Source: Rhinopomastus cyanomelas (taxonomy: Eukaryota; Chordata; Aves; Bucerotiformes; Rhinopomastidae). Taken from it: DNA of 64,000 nt. This document shows positions 52,007-63,997 of this stretch, piece after piece. Where the stretch lies: the NCBI GenBank assembly GCA_013400115.1, contig VXBP01007107.1, positions 868,001-932,000 on the forward strand, given 5' to 3'. Position 1 is the first letter of the stretch, and the number at the start of each line of letters is the position of its first letter. The position numbers were made by a program, and so were the translations under genes. The notes beneath the pieces were generated by a model that worked only from the letters and a program-made list of their open reading frames with translations, searched no databases and was not told the origin of the DNA.

Positions 52007-55000
52007 GTGAGCGTAGGGGAGCGCGGCTCCTCGGATTCGGTGTGCGGCCCACGGAGAGGCCCTCGGCGCCGACTAGCTGGAAGTGGGGATTGTGCTGGGA
52101 GGAAGGGAGAGAGAGAGAGAGAGAGAGGGAGGGAGGACAGGCCAGCCAGCCAGCTAGCTCGCTAGCCAGCCAGCTGTGTCTTTCCAGCTGCACGTAGTCC
52201 GTGTCCGCCTGCCTGAGGTGATGGCTTCCGCGGAGGGCGGGAGCGGCCCAGCGGCCGGGGCCGTCACCGTCACCAGCGAAACGCAGGCCTGGGGAGTATC
52301 AAAGCCTACTCTTGCCTAGTGTGGGTCTGGACTGCTGGGAGAGTGAGAAACTCGCAAAGATGAAGCCTACCCGCTTCGAGCGCCTGCACACATGGGCTGT
52401 AAGTGGTAAAGTGAGCTCCCGTTTAACCAGGGTGGCTGCTGTGCTCGACATGGAGCAGTGCGTCCATTCCCTTTCCTATGGGAATCCCACTTCGTGAATA
52501 GTATTTCCCTTTCATACATGTGTTTGTGACCCCACATACACATTCATAACTTTAAAAGGACATTCCCTTTTTCTCTGGATTGCTTCCAGTTTGGCTCTAT
52601 ATCTTGTGTGAGCAAGCTTGTGGTGGCCCATAGAAAAGAAAGTTGTATATTTTTTAAACATGCCTGGTTACACATGCAAGGCACATTTAATATTGTTCTA
52701 ATGTGAAAATCCACAACTGCCCTCCCCCAAGGAACATAAGTAAAATTAAAAACCCAAGTGTGCCTTTCTAGTTCTCTTGTACTTCAGTACAAACCTATAG
52801 GAACCTTCAACCTCATTTGAAATGCTGTTTTAATGTCTATACAGTTATACTTGTGCTGCAGCAAGTACAGCTGTCAATCATCAGCTCTTTGTAAGACTTT
52901 TATAAAATATATGGTGTTTCTATACATTGGTGTGAGGGAATCTTTTTTTTAAAAACTGCTTCCTTTGTTACCATGTTATCTCACTGTTGGTTTTCCTTTT
53001 GTGCAGATGGTAAGCCCATGCTGCGTCAGGGTGACACAGGAGACTGGATTGGTACATTTCTAGGTCATAAAGGTGCTGTTTGGGGTGCCACTTTGAACAC
53101 AGATGCCACTAAAGCAGCTACAGCAGCAGCAGATTTTACAGCGTAAGTGATTTACTGTCTCTGAAGCCCTGTACTTTAATTTTAGTCTTTGGTGACTGAA
53201 AGCTGAAGCAAATTACTGCCACACTTGTTTTTCTGTAGGAAGTTTTAGGTTTATGGCTAGCCAAATTACAACATAGGCTGCTAGGGGCTTGGAAGCTGCT
53301 ACAGCTAATTCCATCATAATGTTCAGCTGTGATTGCTGAAATGTGATAAGTACATTTAGTTAGCAGTTTATGTGTGGGTCTGGTCTCTGGCACTGTAGTT
53401 ACGGCAGAGTTGAGTGAACTTTAATTTTACTTCTACCAGGTAGCCCCTTCTTAGTAAAAGAGACCTCTTGAAAAAATTCTAGTGGATTATTTTTGTGACA
53501 GTTTTTGTTGTTTGTTCGTGCTGGTTGCAGCAAGTACTGGTGTTTGGCAAGTTAAATATGTCAATAGAGGGTAATCTCTATTAATAACTGTCTTTCTCTT
53601 GAAACTAAACTGCTACTTAGTCTGCATTACTGCGAAGAAGATGATAAAGGAAAATGATGGGATAGTACAAAGAAAGTGTTCTCATTGACTAGCTGGACCA
53701 TAAGAATGTTGTGTTTATTGTAAAATGTTATCCTGACAGGGAAGATTGGTTATAAAGTGGTCTGACTGTCCAGGTTGACTTGTCCTGGTGCTGCTAAAAT
53801 GCCTGTTTTCTCTTGCCATTTAGCAAAGTATGGGATGCGGTGTCAGGCGATGAACTCATCACTTTGGCTCACAAACACATTGTCAAAAGTGTCGATTTTA
53901 CACAGGTATGACAAACCTTTCTCACCGGAGAAATAAGCTCATGAGTGTGCTTTGCTATTAGCTGCTTCACTGCTTTTTATGTGTGTATGTTAACTGGCAA
54001 ACAAGCTAATGTCCTACTGCCAGTTTTTAAAAATATCATAAGCGTTAGGGGCTGTCTGAGAGAAAGAACTGTTATTTTAAAACTCATGGATGAAGGCTGG
54101 TATATTGGTTCAAAATAGAGTTGACCCTTTATAACTTCTGTTTCAGGATAGCAATTATCTGTTAACAGGTGGACAAGATAAACTGTTGCGCATCTATGAC
54201 TTGAGCAAGCCAGAAGCAGGTGAGTGTGCTCATAGAACTGATTCTTGTTTGTTGGAGTTAAAGAAGAGGCCTGAAATTAGGAGTTGTTCTGTTAGGAATC
54301 ACAAAAGACTCATTTGGGCATTCAGTCTGAAGATTATTTCACATGTGGAGTTTTTGTAGCCTTTTACTGGAGTAAAATAAGTATGGTTTAAGCTTATGCT
54401 TTTACAGGTGAACTAGAGTTTCTCTATAATGGACTTCAAGGATAGAATAAGGCTTGTTTAAGTGTTAGATTCATGTTGATACTGAATTACTAATGACTGA
54501 TGTGAAGCTAGAGAACTTTGATGTCAAACTAGTGTAGCTTTTTAGATTTAGGCAGTTACCTCATTTACGTTTATTCCATGCCTTGAATAAGATCCACAAA
54601 TAAGATCACAAGTGTGTGAAGTGATTTTTACAGTAAATGGAAGTCCATGTAGCTTAAGTAGTGCCCTATACTTGTGCATGACATTGTTGAATTTTCTTAC
54701 ATGTACTAAATTGTTTGGCTTCATTTTAAGAACCTGACGTTGTTAGTGGACATACCTCTGGCATTAAAAAGGCTTTATGGAGCAGTGATGACAAACAGAT
54801 CCTTTCAGCTGATGATAAAACTGTCCGGTAAGAAAAAATAACTTTCAGTTTTTTAGGAAGCTCACTTTAATTTGTTGTCATAATCTGTGTGAGAAGATAG
54901 GGTTTTTCAGTAACATGTGTTGAGTCTGTGTTATTGTAGGTGTTTATTCTAGATGGTTATAGCTGCATGCTGTTGCATGCATGCTCTGTTCTTTTCTGCT

Positions 55001-58000
55001 GTTACACCATGAACATATCCTTTCTGATAAGAGATGGTCTTTGAGAACTGCACAGTAGAATATATTTGTGCCTTTCATAATCCTAGAGAAGATGAATCTA
55101 AAGTGAGGTCTTGTGTGTAAACATTGTGATGAGTATTGCTGCCTTGTCTGCTGCAGTGCTGCTTTGAAAGATTTACAAGGCATGGACTACCCAGGCACTG
55201 GGATTTAAAAGACTGGGAGGTGTATCTAGAAACCATGTGCTATTGACAGACATGGCCCTCTTTCTTGGCCATGTGGAAATGCTGAGTAAATTTTAGTGTT
55301 TTATAAGATTACACATTCAATTATGGTTAATGATGTTGCTTACTCTGTACCCGTTGGTAGGAGATGTGGTGAAACTTTGGGAAACCTGGATGCTGAATTC
55401 ACAAAGACCCTTTCTTAAACTGTGCTGCCCAGAAAAGATGAGTGATATGTCTAGTTGCTTTCTCAGCTTTCTGGGCAATATGGCCAGTGTCATCTCATGC
55501 CTGGCTCTCTCTCAGTTCTTACATTTGTGGAACAAAGGAGAGAAAATTAAAAACTATTTTCTGCTTTGTGAGTGGAAGGGGGAAGTTGCTGGTGCAGTTT
55601 CCCTATACTTTTCAGTTTCTTAGTGTCCAAGATAGGCAAGAGCCTAATCTGGTTAATTTTTCTCCAAATTGTAGAAATAAAAATATATCGGTCAGGTAGT
55701 CACTGAAGATGTGTTTCCTTGTCACAGCAGACCAATTTAATTTCTGTTTAGACCGCACCCCTAGATAGAAGACTTACGTTAAAAGAATCTCTTTTCTTGA
55801 TATAAATAGTACCTCTTTGACTTGCAAGATAAAAAAGTAGAGTGGATTTGTTAAGTCTCACTTCTAGAAAGCTCTATTGCTCACAAGAGTTATGGGATTT
55901 TTAATTTCTAAGAGAATCCTTAAGTAGTTAAATGATACGTGTACCATTTAGTGTTGTTGCGTTATGCTTCAGTAGCAGTACTTTACAGTAAGTATGTGTT
56001 AAAAGTTTGCCTGAGTGAGAATGAAGCTAAGGATGAAGAAATTCTTCACTGCAACAGTGGTGACACTAGAACAGGTTTCTCAGGTTGTGGATGCCCCCTC
56101 CTGAAGATGTTCAGGGACACATTGGATGGGGCTTTGAGCTGCCTGATCTAGTGAGAGGTGTTCCTGCCCATGGTGGGGGGGTTGGAACCAAACAATTCTG
56201 TCATTGTAGGAGGCCACTGAAAGTTTGAAATGCCTGCAGAATTAAACCTCACTTTCTTTGTTAGATAGTGTTTTTGATACAGATCTTGTAATGGGTGAGA
56301 TGTGCAAATTGTTTCATATGCTGAAGTAAGCAGAGTCTTTTTTTTTAACTCCTTGTTTCCTCTTAAGCCTCTGGGACCGGAGTACCATGACTGAAGTGAA
56401 GGCACTAAATGTTGCAATGTCAGTGAGCAGCATGGAGTATGTTCCAGAAGGACAGATACTTGTGATAACCTATGGGAAGACAATTGCTTTTCATAGTGCA
56501 GAAACGTGAGTCCAAACCAGAATTTTATCAGCTTGAGCAGTGGGGTTTGTTTTGGGTCAAAGCTGTACAGACCCAATTTCACCAAGGTGTGAGAAGTGGT
56601 GTTAGTGGGTGTCTTTGCTTGTCATCATGTCAGGCAGAGTGTGAAACAGCTGTTTGTTCCTAAAATAGTGAAGTCTAACTTCAGTCTGTAAAAGTTCATA
56701 CCAAATTCATACTTCACCCTGATTATAACTGGTTAAGTGACTTTCAGCCAGGGTTCACTTCAGTGCTTTTTGGAGAACTCACTAGTTATACATGTCTCTG
56801 ATGGCTTAAGAAAGCAAGTCATGCACTCAAACACATTCCAGAAAGAAGTTTGAACGTGTGAGCTTTTGTTTTGCTTATCATGAACTCATTTCCAACTTGA
56901 TGAGCATGATTTGCAAACACTTCAGAAACTGTGTGTAGGTGTGTTCTGTTTTTTCTTCAGAGCGGGTGTGATTAGTAGGATAAGTTTATTTGCTTGGGAA
57001 CTTTTCTGTTTTTTAAATTAACTTGTTAACAAACATTTCTCCTTCAGTCTAGAGCAGATTAAATCATTTGAAGCACCTGCTACAATCAACTCTGCATCAC
57101 TTCACCCTGCAAAAGAGTGTTTGGTTGCCGGTGGTGAAGATTTTAAACTCTATAAATATGACTATAACACAGGCGAAGAATTAGGTATGTTTGGCTTCTG
57201 TAACAGAGTTTTGAAATGGGCTTTAGATAAAATGCTAAGAATGACGTTGTTGTACTCAGATGAGATCTTATCATAGCATGCTGCACAAGAAGAAACAGGA
57301 GGTATCAGTTAAGCATTTCTCCTATCTCAGTATATGCACTAACAATATTATTCCTGTAGAACTAGTTACAGTCTCCATTAAACAGATCTGTGTACTTCTT
57401 CTAAAATTAAGTCAGCCTGTACTGCTGCAGTAGCAAGCTGTGCATTGAGTATCATTCAGTATCTCTTATTAGATACACACAAAAGCCACATGTATGAAAA
57501 TGTGGTAAGTTTGTGCTCCTATTAATGTTGGCAAAATGTATTTTAAAAGAGGAGTATTTGAGTTTCTTCGTTGAGCCTGTCCTTGTCTAAAATTACTGTA
57601 TCTAGATTGATTAAAGAAAGGGGTTGTGTACTCCATGCTGATGCCTTTCTTTGTAGTTTTGCCTAGCATAGTTAGGCACCTTTTTTCTTGCAGTTAAAAC
57701 TGTTACCTAGAGATGGCTGAGATACCACCTAACAGCTGCTTTGTTTTGCATCAGAAGCTAGCCATTGAGAAAGTACCTCCCATCAGTATTTTTTCTTTTC
57801 CTCCTTCTCATCCTTTCTGTGTGAATTAATTCCAATTGTCTGACACTTGAAATTAATGGTTGTGATATGTTTTCTTATAGAGTCTTACAAAGGACACTTT
57901 GGTCCAATTCACTGTGTGAGATTTAGCCCTGATGGAGAGCTATATGCAAGTGGCTCTGAGGATGGTACGCTCCGGCTGTGGCAGACAACAGTAGGGAAAA

Positions 58001-58997
58001 CGTATGGTCTTTGGAAGTGTGTAGTTCCAGGTAAGTGCATGCTTGTTCTTGCTGAAACTCAGCTGTCTGTGTGCTTTAAGTAATAGCTGTCATCAGTGGT
58101 AAACTGTCTGAATTCCACAGTTACTGCTCTGTCTTCTTAGAGCCTCTGTATCCACTCAAGTCTGTTAGATTCAGGGATTTAGTTTCGTTGGACACTAACT
58201 TGAACCCTGTAAGCATACTGAATATAGACACTTTGTGAAGAGCTAAGGAAAGAGTCTGCATTTCTGTGTACAAGAAATGAGAGACACTACTCTCATCTTA
58301 ATGATACAAGAATGTCTAGTAAGAAGTGATAAGGGTGATGGGTTTAGTCTACATTGGACTTTGTTTCTGTAAATTTGGTGTGTGGGGGGGCAACGTTGAG
58401 AAGACTGCACGTATGTATTAGTGGAATTTTTTACCCAACTCTTGCTTTTTAATAGACTGCTGAGAGGAAGACTTTACTTTTTCGATTCGGGTGGGTGGGG
58501 GCCATGAAGGTACTGACTGTTTTTTCTTCTTCTCTACAGAAGAGGAGAATGCAGAAGCAGCAAAAGCAAGGACCTCCCTCCCAGGAACTGCAGAGGAGGA
58601 AATAGGTAATGCACTGAACTGTCAGCTTCAGCCCAGCTAAGCACTCAAAGATCAGTCAAGATGGCAGAATTCTTTAGTATGGAAGAGTTAAGTTTTCCCC
58701 AAATACCATTTCTCACTCTTCTCCAAAGGTCTTTGAATGCGTTACACTGAACAAGGCCATGTGGTGAGTGTCAGACTAGTGACAAGAGCTGTGCAGACTG
58801 AACAGATGGGGTGGATAACTGGACCAGGTTAAATACAAAACCAACCAGAACTGGTCTTTAAACAACCGCTCCAGCACTAGTTTGTATTGTGCATCTGAGG
58901 TGTAGTTAAATAACGCCTTTTTTATTTAATTGCAGAAGAACTTCCCTCTGAAAACTCAGATGCAGTGTACAACCCAACTCCTGAAGTGAAGGCCTGA
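51895..58997 (+). CDS. STRAP: STRAP, serine/threonine kinase receptor-associated WD40 protein
   Basis: STRAP is a WD40 propeller that binds TGF-beta receptors and SMAD7 and is also a partner of the SMN complex (unrip), acting mostly in the cytoplasm. Ten exons (51895-52006, 53007-53142, 53824-53905, 54147-54219, 54731-54827, 56368-56505, 57048-57184, 57881-58030, 58540-58605, 58936-58997) sum to 1,053 nt, 350 codons plus stop, the same length as human. It starts MAMRQTPLTCSGHTRPVVDL. WD blades are visible in FLGHKGAVWGA...TAKVWDAVSG, SNYLLTGGQDKLLRIYDL, SGHTSGIKKALW...DKTVRLWD and GHFGPIHCVRFSPDGELYAS. The acidic tail after VVPEEENAEA is the only diverged part (human VLPEEDSGEL). All splice sites are GT-AG and all phases agree. 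DERA follows on the same strand, as in human. Confidence 0.98.
52104..52180 (+). repeat. (AG)n followed by (CCAG)n simple repeats
   Basis: GAGAGAGAGAGAGAGAGAGA, then a run of GGGA, then GCCAGCCAGCCAGCTAGC-type units, in STRAP intron 1 within about 100 bp of the exon. Confidence 0.9.
53007..53142 (+). CDS. STRAP: STRAP exon 2
   Basis: 136 nt, acceptor GTGCAG, donor GTAAGT. Encodes DGKPMLRQGDTGDWIGTFLG, HKGAVWGATLNTDATKAATA and ADFT. Confidence 0.97.
53824..53905 (+). CDS. STRAP: STRAP exon 3
   Basis: 82 nt, the first base completing Ala, donor GTATGA. Encodes KVWDAVSGDELITLAHKHIV plus KSVDFTQ. Confidence 0.97.
54147..54219 (+). CDS. STRAP: STRAP exon 4
   Basis: 73 nt, phase 0 start, donor GTGAGT. 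Encodes DSNYLLTGGQDKLLRIYDLS plus KPEA. Confidence 0.97.
54731..54827 (+). CDS. STRAP: STRAP exon 5
   Basis: 97 nt, acceptor TTTTAAG, donor GTAAGA. Encodes EPDVVSGHTSGIKKALWSSD plus DKQILSADDKTV. Confidence 0.97.
56018..56205 (+). mobile_element. CR1 LINE 3' fragment, sense, diverged
   Basis: TTCTTCACTGCAACAGTGGTG, AACAGGTTTCTCAGG and GGGGTTGGAACCAAACAATTC follow CR1 order. In STRAP intron 5, about 160 bp before exon 6. Confidence 0.78.
56368..56505 (+). CDS. STRAP: STRAP exon 6
   Basis: 138 nt, acceptor TCTTAAG, donor GTGAGT. Encodes LWDRSTMTEVKALNVAMSVS, SMEYVPEGQILVITYGKTIA and FHSAE. Confidence 0.97.
57048..57184 (+). CDS. STRAP: STRAP exon 7
   Basis: 137 nt, acceptor CCTTCAG, donor GTATGT. 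Encodes LEQIKSFEAPATINSASLHP, CLVAGGEDFKLYKYDYNTGE. Confidence 0.97.
57881..58030 (+). CDS. STRAP: STRAP exon 8
   Basis: 150 nt, acceptor CTTATAG, donor GTAAGT. Encodes SYKGHFGPIHCVRFSPDGEL, YASGSEDGTLRLWQTTVGKT, YGLWKCVVP, identical or nearly so to human. Confidence 0.98.
58540..58605 (+). CDS. STRAP: STRAP exon 9
   Basis: 66 nt, acceptor CTCTACAG, donor GTAATG. Encodes the variable acidic linker EEENAEAAKARTSLPGTAEE plus EI. Confidence 0.94.
   Translation, partial: KRRMQKQQKQGPPSQELQRRK
58936..58997 (+). CDS. STRAP: STRAP exon 10 (stop codon)
   Basis: 62 nt ending in TGA at 58995-58997. Encodes EELPSENSDAVYNPTPEVKA; human ends SENSDCIFPSAPDVKA. Confidence 0.96.
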
Positions 58998-59900
58998 TTA
59001 TTGCAACTGTTACACAGTATATGGACATACACGAGACTACATCAAGTGAGCAGCGATGATCAGCAGCCTTCCAGAGTGTGCTCTCTACATAAGGCCAAGA
59101 CGGGCAGTATTTGATGAGGATGCGGTGGAACTGGCTCGGTGTTGTCTGAAAGAGAACAGAGTAAAAAAATAAACAAAAAAACCACCAGACTAGTAGTAGC
59201 GTTTTGCTATGTCTTTAGCATAACTGCCTACTGTCTTTGCAAAGAAGTGTGCAAGCCAAGATCCAGTCTCTCCAGTTTCAGTTAGACTCATTGTAGTGCT
59301 TTCTTTATTATGGAGAAGAGATACAATAGCTTTAACCCTATTCTTTTTTTCTGGAAAGTTGGAAAATTTGGCTTTAGTTGAAAAGGAGGGGTTATGTACT
59401 TCAAAGTATTTGGTTTGGGTTTTATTCCATTGTAGTGCTGCTTCTGAACATTTTAACTGTTTTCAGTTGTCTAAATAAAATGCCTCTCGAAAACTCTTAC
59501 CTTTCTGTTGAACATTGGGTTAATAGAGTGGAAAAGCATCTAATTGAATTGTGTAGTCCTTTCCAGCACCTTGAGATTGTACTATACAGAGGGAAAGCAG
59601 TAAGAATGTGTTAAGGTTGGTGCAGAGGCTGGTAAGTTCTTTGATGTGTAAGCTTTGTGTCTTTGTATTCTTTAATGTTTGAATGTAAACATGAGTCTCT
59701 CTACGATCAAAAAAAAAAGTGCAAACTTTTTTTGGAATGTGCTGCCTGAAATACTTGGTTGTACATTAAAATCTTGGAGATTGGCTATGAATCTGTGTAA
59801 AGCTTGGGTTTAGTCCTGCAGACTGGATAAAGAAGTTACTCTTTCAAGGTTACAAATCATATTTTCTTCATTAAAGAAAATATTGCCATTCTTCATTTTG
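58998..59900 (+). other. STRAP: STRAP 3' untranslated region
   Basis: Extends to the AATAAA at 59474-59479 (CTAAATAAAATGCC) or, for a longer form, to the ATTAAA at 59870-59875, which is followed by a T-rich stretch. Confidence 0.7.
59474..59479 (+). terminator. STRAP: STRAP polyadenylation signal AATAAA
   Basis: Canonical hexamer about 480 bp after the stop codon. The ATTAAA variant at 59870-59875 is an alternative. Confidence 0.6.
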
Positions 59901-60109
59901 TCATTTTCTTTAATGTTGTGCCTAAAGCTCTACAGAGTGTATTTTGCATGGAAAGAGTAAAAGTAAGAATGCCTGTGCATAAACTTTTATTGTTTTCTTA
60001 TTCATACTTGTCCTTACAGTTCTCCCCAGGAGTACAGTAATGCTGTCATCATAAAAACCTAAAGCTTATACATTTGAAAAGTGGTATACATTGAAATAGG
60101 GACACAGGA

Positions 60110-60545
60110 GAATGTGCTTCCATTGTGAAGGAATAGTCAAACATGAACAGATTTCCTGGAAAGGTTGTGAAGTCTATTCTTGAAGGTACTCAAAACCCAG
60201 TTGGATATTGCCCTGGAGAACCTGCTGCAGCTGAGCCTGCTGGAACAGTTCCAGGACATGGAACAACTGGAGAGAGTTTGATGCAGAGCTACCACAATGG
60301 TCTGGGGACTGGAGCATCTGCCTTAAAAAAGTCTGAGAGAGCTGGGACTGCTTAGCCTAGAGAGGAGATAAGTGGGATAGGATCTTACAATATCTAAAAG
60401 TTGAGTGTCAGAAGGATGGGACCAGGTTCTTCAGTGGTACTCTGCAATACAAGGGGCAATGGTCACAAACAAACACAGGTTCAATTTATACATAAGGAAA
60501 AACTTTCACAGTGAGAGTAACAGCACTAGAACAGGCTTATAGAGT
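60110..60545 (+). mobile_element. CR1 LINE sense fragments (two pieces)
   Basis: A 3'-tail piece (AGATTTCCTGGAAAGGTTGTG, ACTCAAAACCCAGTTGGAT) ends near 60250; a second copy with AAAAGTCTGAGAGAGCTGGG and CTTTCACAGTGAGAGTAAC runs to 60545, where another CR1 interrupts it. Confidence 0.8.
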
Positions 60546-60581
60546 CTCCTGTGAAGATGCTTGTGTGTGTGTGTGTATGAT
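60546..60581 (+). repeat. Short (GT)n run at a CR1-CR1 junction
   Basis: TGTGTGTGTGTGTGTATGATCA, at the point where the antisense CR1 was inserted into the sense one. Confidence 0.75.
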
Positions 60582-60865
60582 CATAGGATCATAGGATGTT
60601 AGGGGTTGGAAGGGACCCAAGAGATCATAGAGTCCAACCCCCCTGCCGGAGCAGGACAAAACTATCTAACACAGATCACACAGGAACGCATCCAGGCGGG
60701 CCTTGAAAGTCCCCAGAGAAGGAGACTCCACGACCTCCCTGGGGAGTCTGTTCCAGTGCTCTGTGACCCTCACAGCAAAGAAGTTCCCCCTTGTGTTGAG
60801 GCGGAACCTCCTCTGCTGCAACTTACACCCATTGCTCCTCTGCTCTGGAATCTGCTCAAGTGTGG
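60582..60865 (-). mobile_element. CR1 LINE 3' fragment, antisense, inserted into another CR1
   Basis: GATCATAGGATCATAGGATG starts its 3' end; GGCCTTGAAAGTCCCCAGAG and TTGTGTTGAGGCGGAACCTC follow. The host CR1 tail resumes at 60866. Confidence 0.88.
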
Positions 60866-60920
60866 GGCTTGGGCAAGATATCTCCAGAGGTCCTCTCCAA
60901 CCCCTCCCATTCTGTGATCC
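60866..60920 (+). mobile_element. 3' tail of the interrupted sense CR1
   Basis: AGATATCTCCAGAGGTCCTC and CCCTCCCATTCTGTGATCC form the sense CR1 end expected after 60545. Confidence 0.75.
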
Positions 60921-61285
60921 TTTGCTGCTTTACATGGTGGTGTTGAAATTGTGGGTTTTTTGCTAGCACTGAGCAAGCAAGGCTAAAATTAGAAGACACA
61001 TAATCTAAATCAATGTTAGCAACGTGTGACAGTTCTTTTCCGTGTAATACTCTGTCAGTGCAACTGACAAAAGTAAAGGCAGTGAAGCTGTTGGTGATTG
61101 GGTTCTGTTCTGCAGGAGTTAGCAAGAAGTCAGAGTCTGTATGTGTACAGAGCTCAAGTGTGAGCATCTCTAGGTCTACTTGAAAATTCGACTCGAGCTG
61201 GAAAACTAGTTATCAAGACAGCAAATTAATTGCTACTCCGGTTACAGGTTATTTTAGTAATTCCCACCACAAACTGGCTGAGGTG
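60921..61285. other. Intergenic sequence upstream of DERA, nothing recognised
   Basis: About 365 bp of AT-balanced sequence between CR1 and the DERA CpG island. Confidence 0.5.
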
Positions 61286-61289
61286 GAGG

Positions 61290-61870
61290 GAGAGCTGTGA
61301 CTTGGGCCTCGGCCTCGGCGGCAGAGCTGGGCACAACGGCCACAGCGGCGGGGGAGCGGCGGCATGGAAGCTCGAACCAGTCGAACCACCCGCGGCTTCC
61401 TGGCCGCCTGGGCGGGACCGGGGAGACCGAAGTCCGCCCGCCCCCACCGGCCCCGCCAGCGGGGGGCGGGGAGCCGTGGCAGTTGCGAGCCATGCCGGGC
61501 CGGAATCCGGGCACTGAGCTGGGTAAGGAGCGGCAGCCCAGGCCTGGCTGCTGCGGGTAGAGCTGCGGCCCGAGGTGGCCAAGCGGAGACCACGGATCGG
61601 GAAGGGCCGTCTGCGCGCGGAACGCGCCGAAAGGCGCCGGTGAGGGCCCGCGCGGGTGAGGCTGGAGCCACGTCGGCGGGTACCAGCCAGCTCTTTAGTT
61701 TCTGAAAAGCCGAAGGGGACGCACCGTTTCTTCAGACCCTTTAACGCACCGCGTACCTGTGGCGTGCGGCTCAACCTCAGCAGAAGCCCGGTCTGCCCAT
61801 CCTCTACAGCTTCCGGGGCAGCTGGCGCTGCGGGCTGGGCGGTGCCTGGTCGGACACCTGTGCTCCCTTC
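61290..61870 (+). promoter_or_regulatory. DERA: CpG island promoter of DERA
   Basis: About 580 bp of GC-rich, CpG-dense sequence around the first coding exon. Long overlapping chance ORFs on both strands (up to 239 codons) come from its composition. Confidence 0.82.
61492..61522 (+). CDS. DERA: DERA exon 1 (deoxyribose-phosphate aldolase), partial gene
   Basis: DERA cleaves 2-deoxyribose 5-phosphate to glyceraldehyde 3-phosphate and acetaldehyde in the cytosol. The exon reads MPGRNPGTEL plus one base of the next codon, then donor GTAAGG. Human DERA begins MSAHNRGTELDL, so GTEL, exon length and the phase 1 end agree. Support also comes from position: DERA lies just downstream of STRAP on the same strand in human, and the exon is in a CpG island. 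Later exons are outside the window. Confidence 0.8.
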
Positions 61871-62121
61871 TGCTTTTGTCACCGTGCGAGTGACGGGGGG
61901 CACTGGAGCAGACTGCCCAGGCTGTTGATTGATTGATATAATCATCAGTTGGTATTTTTAATCGCGGTTGGTATTTCTGGGCCATTTACGTGTGAGAAAT
62001 AGCCCGCTGGTAAGTGGCATTTCAGCAATGAAGTGTTGCACTCCTAACTCTGTGCTGTGCCTCTGTTACTTCCCTGTTTGGACCTTTTGAATCTGCTGGA
62101 TAATTCTGATCAAAATTACCT

Positions 62122-62638
62122 CTGCTCTGGTGAGACCACATCTGGAATACTGTGTCCAGTTTTGGACCCCCCAGTTCAAGAGAGACAGGGATCTACTGCA
62201 GAAAGTCCAGCAGATAGCTGTGAGGATTATTAAGGGACTTGAGCATCTCTTCCATGAAGATAGGCTGAGGGAACTGGGGCTGTTTAGTCTTGTGAAGAAA
62301 AGGCTGAGAGGGATCTTATTAATGTCTTGTAAATATCTGGGAGGTGGGGGTCAAGAGGAATGGGCCAGGGGCAAGGAATGATGGGGATAAGCTAGAACAC
62401 AGAAAGTTCTACCTCAGCATAAAGAGAAACAACTTTACTGTGAGACGGATGGAGCCCTAGAACTGGCTGCCCAGAGAGGATGTGGAGTCTCCTTGTCCAG
62501 AGACTTTCCCAACCTGTCTGGATGCAGGCCTGTGTGGTCTGCCCTAGGGGATCCTGCTCTGGCAGGGGTGTTGGACTGGATGATCTCTAGACATCTCTTC
62601 CAACCCTCATTGGTCCGTGATTTCTATCATTCTATGAC
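62122..62638 (+). mobile_element. CR1 LINE fragment, sense
   Basis: The plus strand encodes RPHLEYCVQFWTPQFKRDRD, EHLFHEDRLRELGLFSLVKK, and it ends with the CR1 tail TTCTATCATTCTATGACTC. About 515 bp. Confidence 0.93.
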
Positions 62639-63971
62639 TCTCTGAAGTTTGAAGGATGGATGGATGTCTCAGAAATAAGTAAATCACCAGGTGGAGTGGC
62701 CAGATTAGTTCCTCTGTTGAGGGAAAGGCAGACACAACTCGGAAATTGCATGACTTTTCACTCCATCTTTTTTTGGGGGTGGCTTTATAGCACAGAGCAA
62801 CGTCCTGTTTTACTCCGTGGTCAGAAGAACCGTAACAGCACAGCTGGGTTATTGGGGTGAGAGAGGTCTCTGGAGCCAATGAAGAAGAGAGGGAACAGCA
62901 GAGAGGCTGGATGTGCAGGAAACCAAACTCCTGTTGTTCTGCAGCTTGCTTTCAGAGGAAGGCCTTGTCAGCTTTTTTGAAAGCACTGTGATCCATGTAA
63001 TGTGATCTGTGGCCAATGCTGTGTGATTTCACTAGTGTCACTAGATGGTAGAGCTTGGTGTTCTGATTTGAGTATCTGAATGCTGATGACTTGGAGAGTG
63101 AACTTTTCTCGTATAAGGAGGGGACATTGTGAGTAAAACAGGTCCACAGCAGGAGACGCTATGGAACAGTAACTGGCTTCTGAACAGCTTAGGTGGCTAC
63201 CTCATCGTGAAGCCTTGTGTCTCTCTTCGGTGACTTTGCTAGGCCGTGCGTGGCCACCTGGGGTCAGTCTGTGTCCAGCTGAATAGCTCGCTTCTCTACT
63301 GAAGGTTGAGAACATGGTTTCACTTGTTTCTCCAGAAATAACGGCTTTCACCACTTCCCTTACCCATTTCATCATGTGTTCATGAGCACACATGCCGTTT
63401 CTGGCACAGAGATGGAAATAACCATTTGGGGGGGAGCAGCTCCTTTTAGGGACAGTTCTGCCTTAGAATGCCTGTGAAACTACAGCCTCAAGGCATTGTG
63501 CAGTTTTCTGGTTCACCATCTGAAGGGATGCCATCTACACATTTTTTTTTAGGCTTCTGAAAAGCCTGGTCTGTTTTATGAGGGCTGTGTTAGTTATCTT
63601 AGAATTTTATGTCATGGCACTAATGAAGTGGGTTTATTTATTGTTTTGTGAGGAAATGCTTGGTATTTTTGGATTCACGCTCTTCAAAGACAGGAGATTA
63701 ATTTCCTGCTAGGATTTTGAATATGATTTTTTTTTTCTTCAAATGTCTTCAGAGAAAAAAGTGAGCTTGAAGAGTGATTACAGAATATTGGCTAATTAGC
63801 TGTAGTGTAACTGCTTTAATTACTTTTATCCCTGAAGCCACATGACTCTGCAGATGACTAGCAGATGACTTACTTTAAAAAAAAAAAGACATGTTCACAC
63901 TGCAAGGTTAATAAGCCTAATTAAATATAGTTTTCCTTAGCCAGATACTAAATCATAAAGCTTGGGGGAGA

Positions 63972-63997
63972 GTGTGTGTGTGTGTGTGTGTGTGTGT
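63972..63997 (+). repeat. (GT)13 microsatellite
   Basis: Thirteen uninterrupted GT units at the window end. Confidence 0.95.

Larger units (their letters stand above)
51715..52280 (+). promoter_or_regulatory. STRAP: CpG island promoter of STRAP
   Basis: GC-rich, CpG-dense stretch over the 5' untranslated region, exon 1 and start of intron 1, with CCGGAAGT-like and GCGC words upstream of the ATG. No TATA box is seen. Confidence 0.82.

Noticed and set aside
61226..61945. 239-codon open frame on the minus strand over the DERA CpG island
   Set aside because: Same composition effect; Pro/Arg/Ala-rich with no domain, and DERA exon 1 lies on the other strand.
63031..63055. Second CTCF-like word (CACTAGATGGTAG)
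   Set aside because: Lacks the GGC core; too weak to keep.
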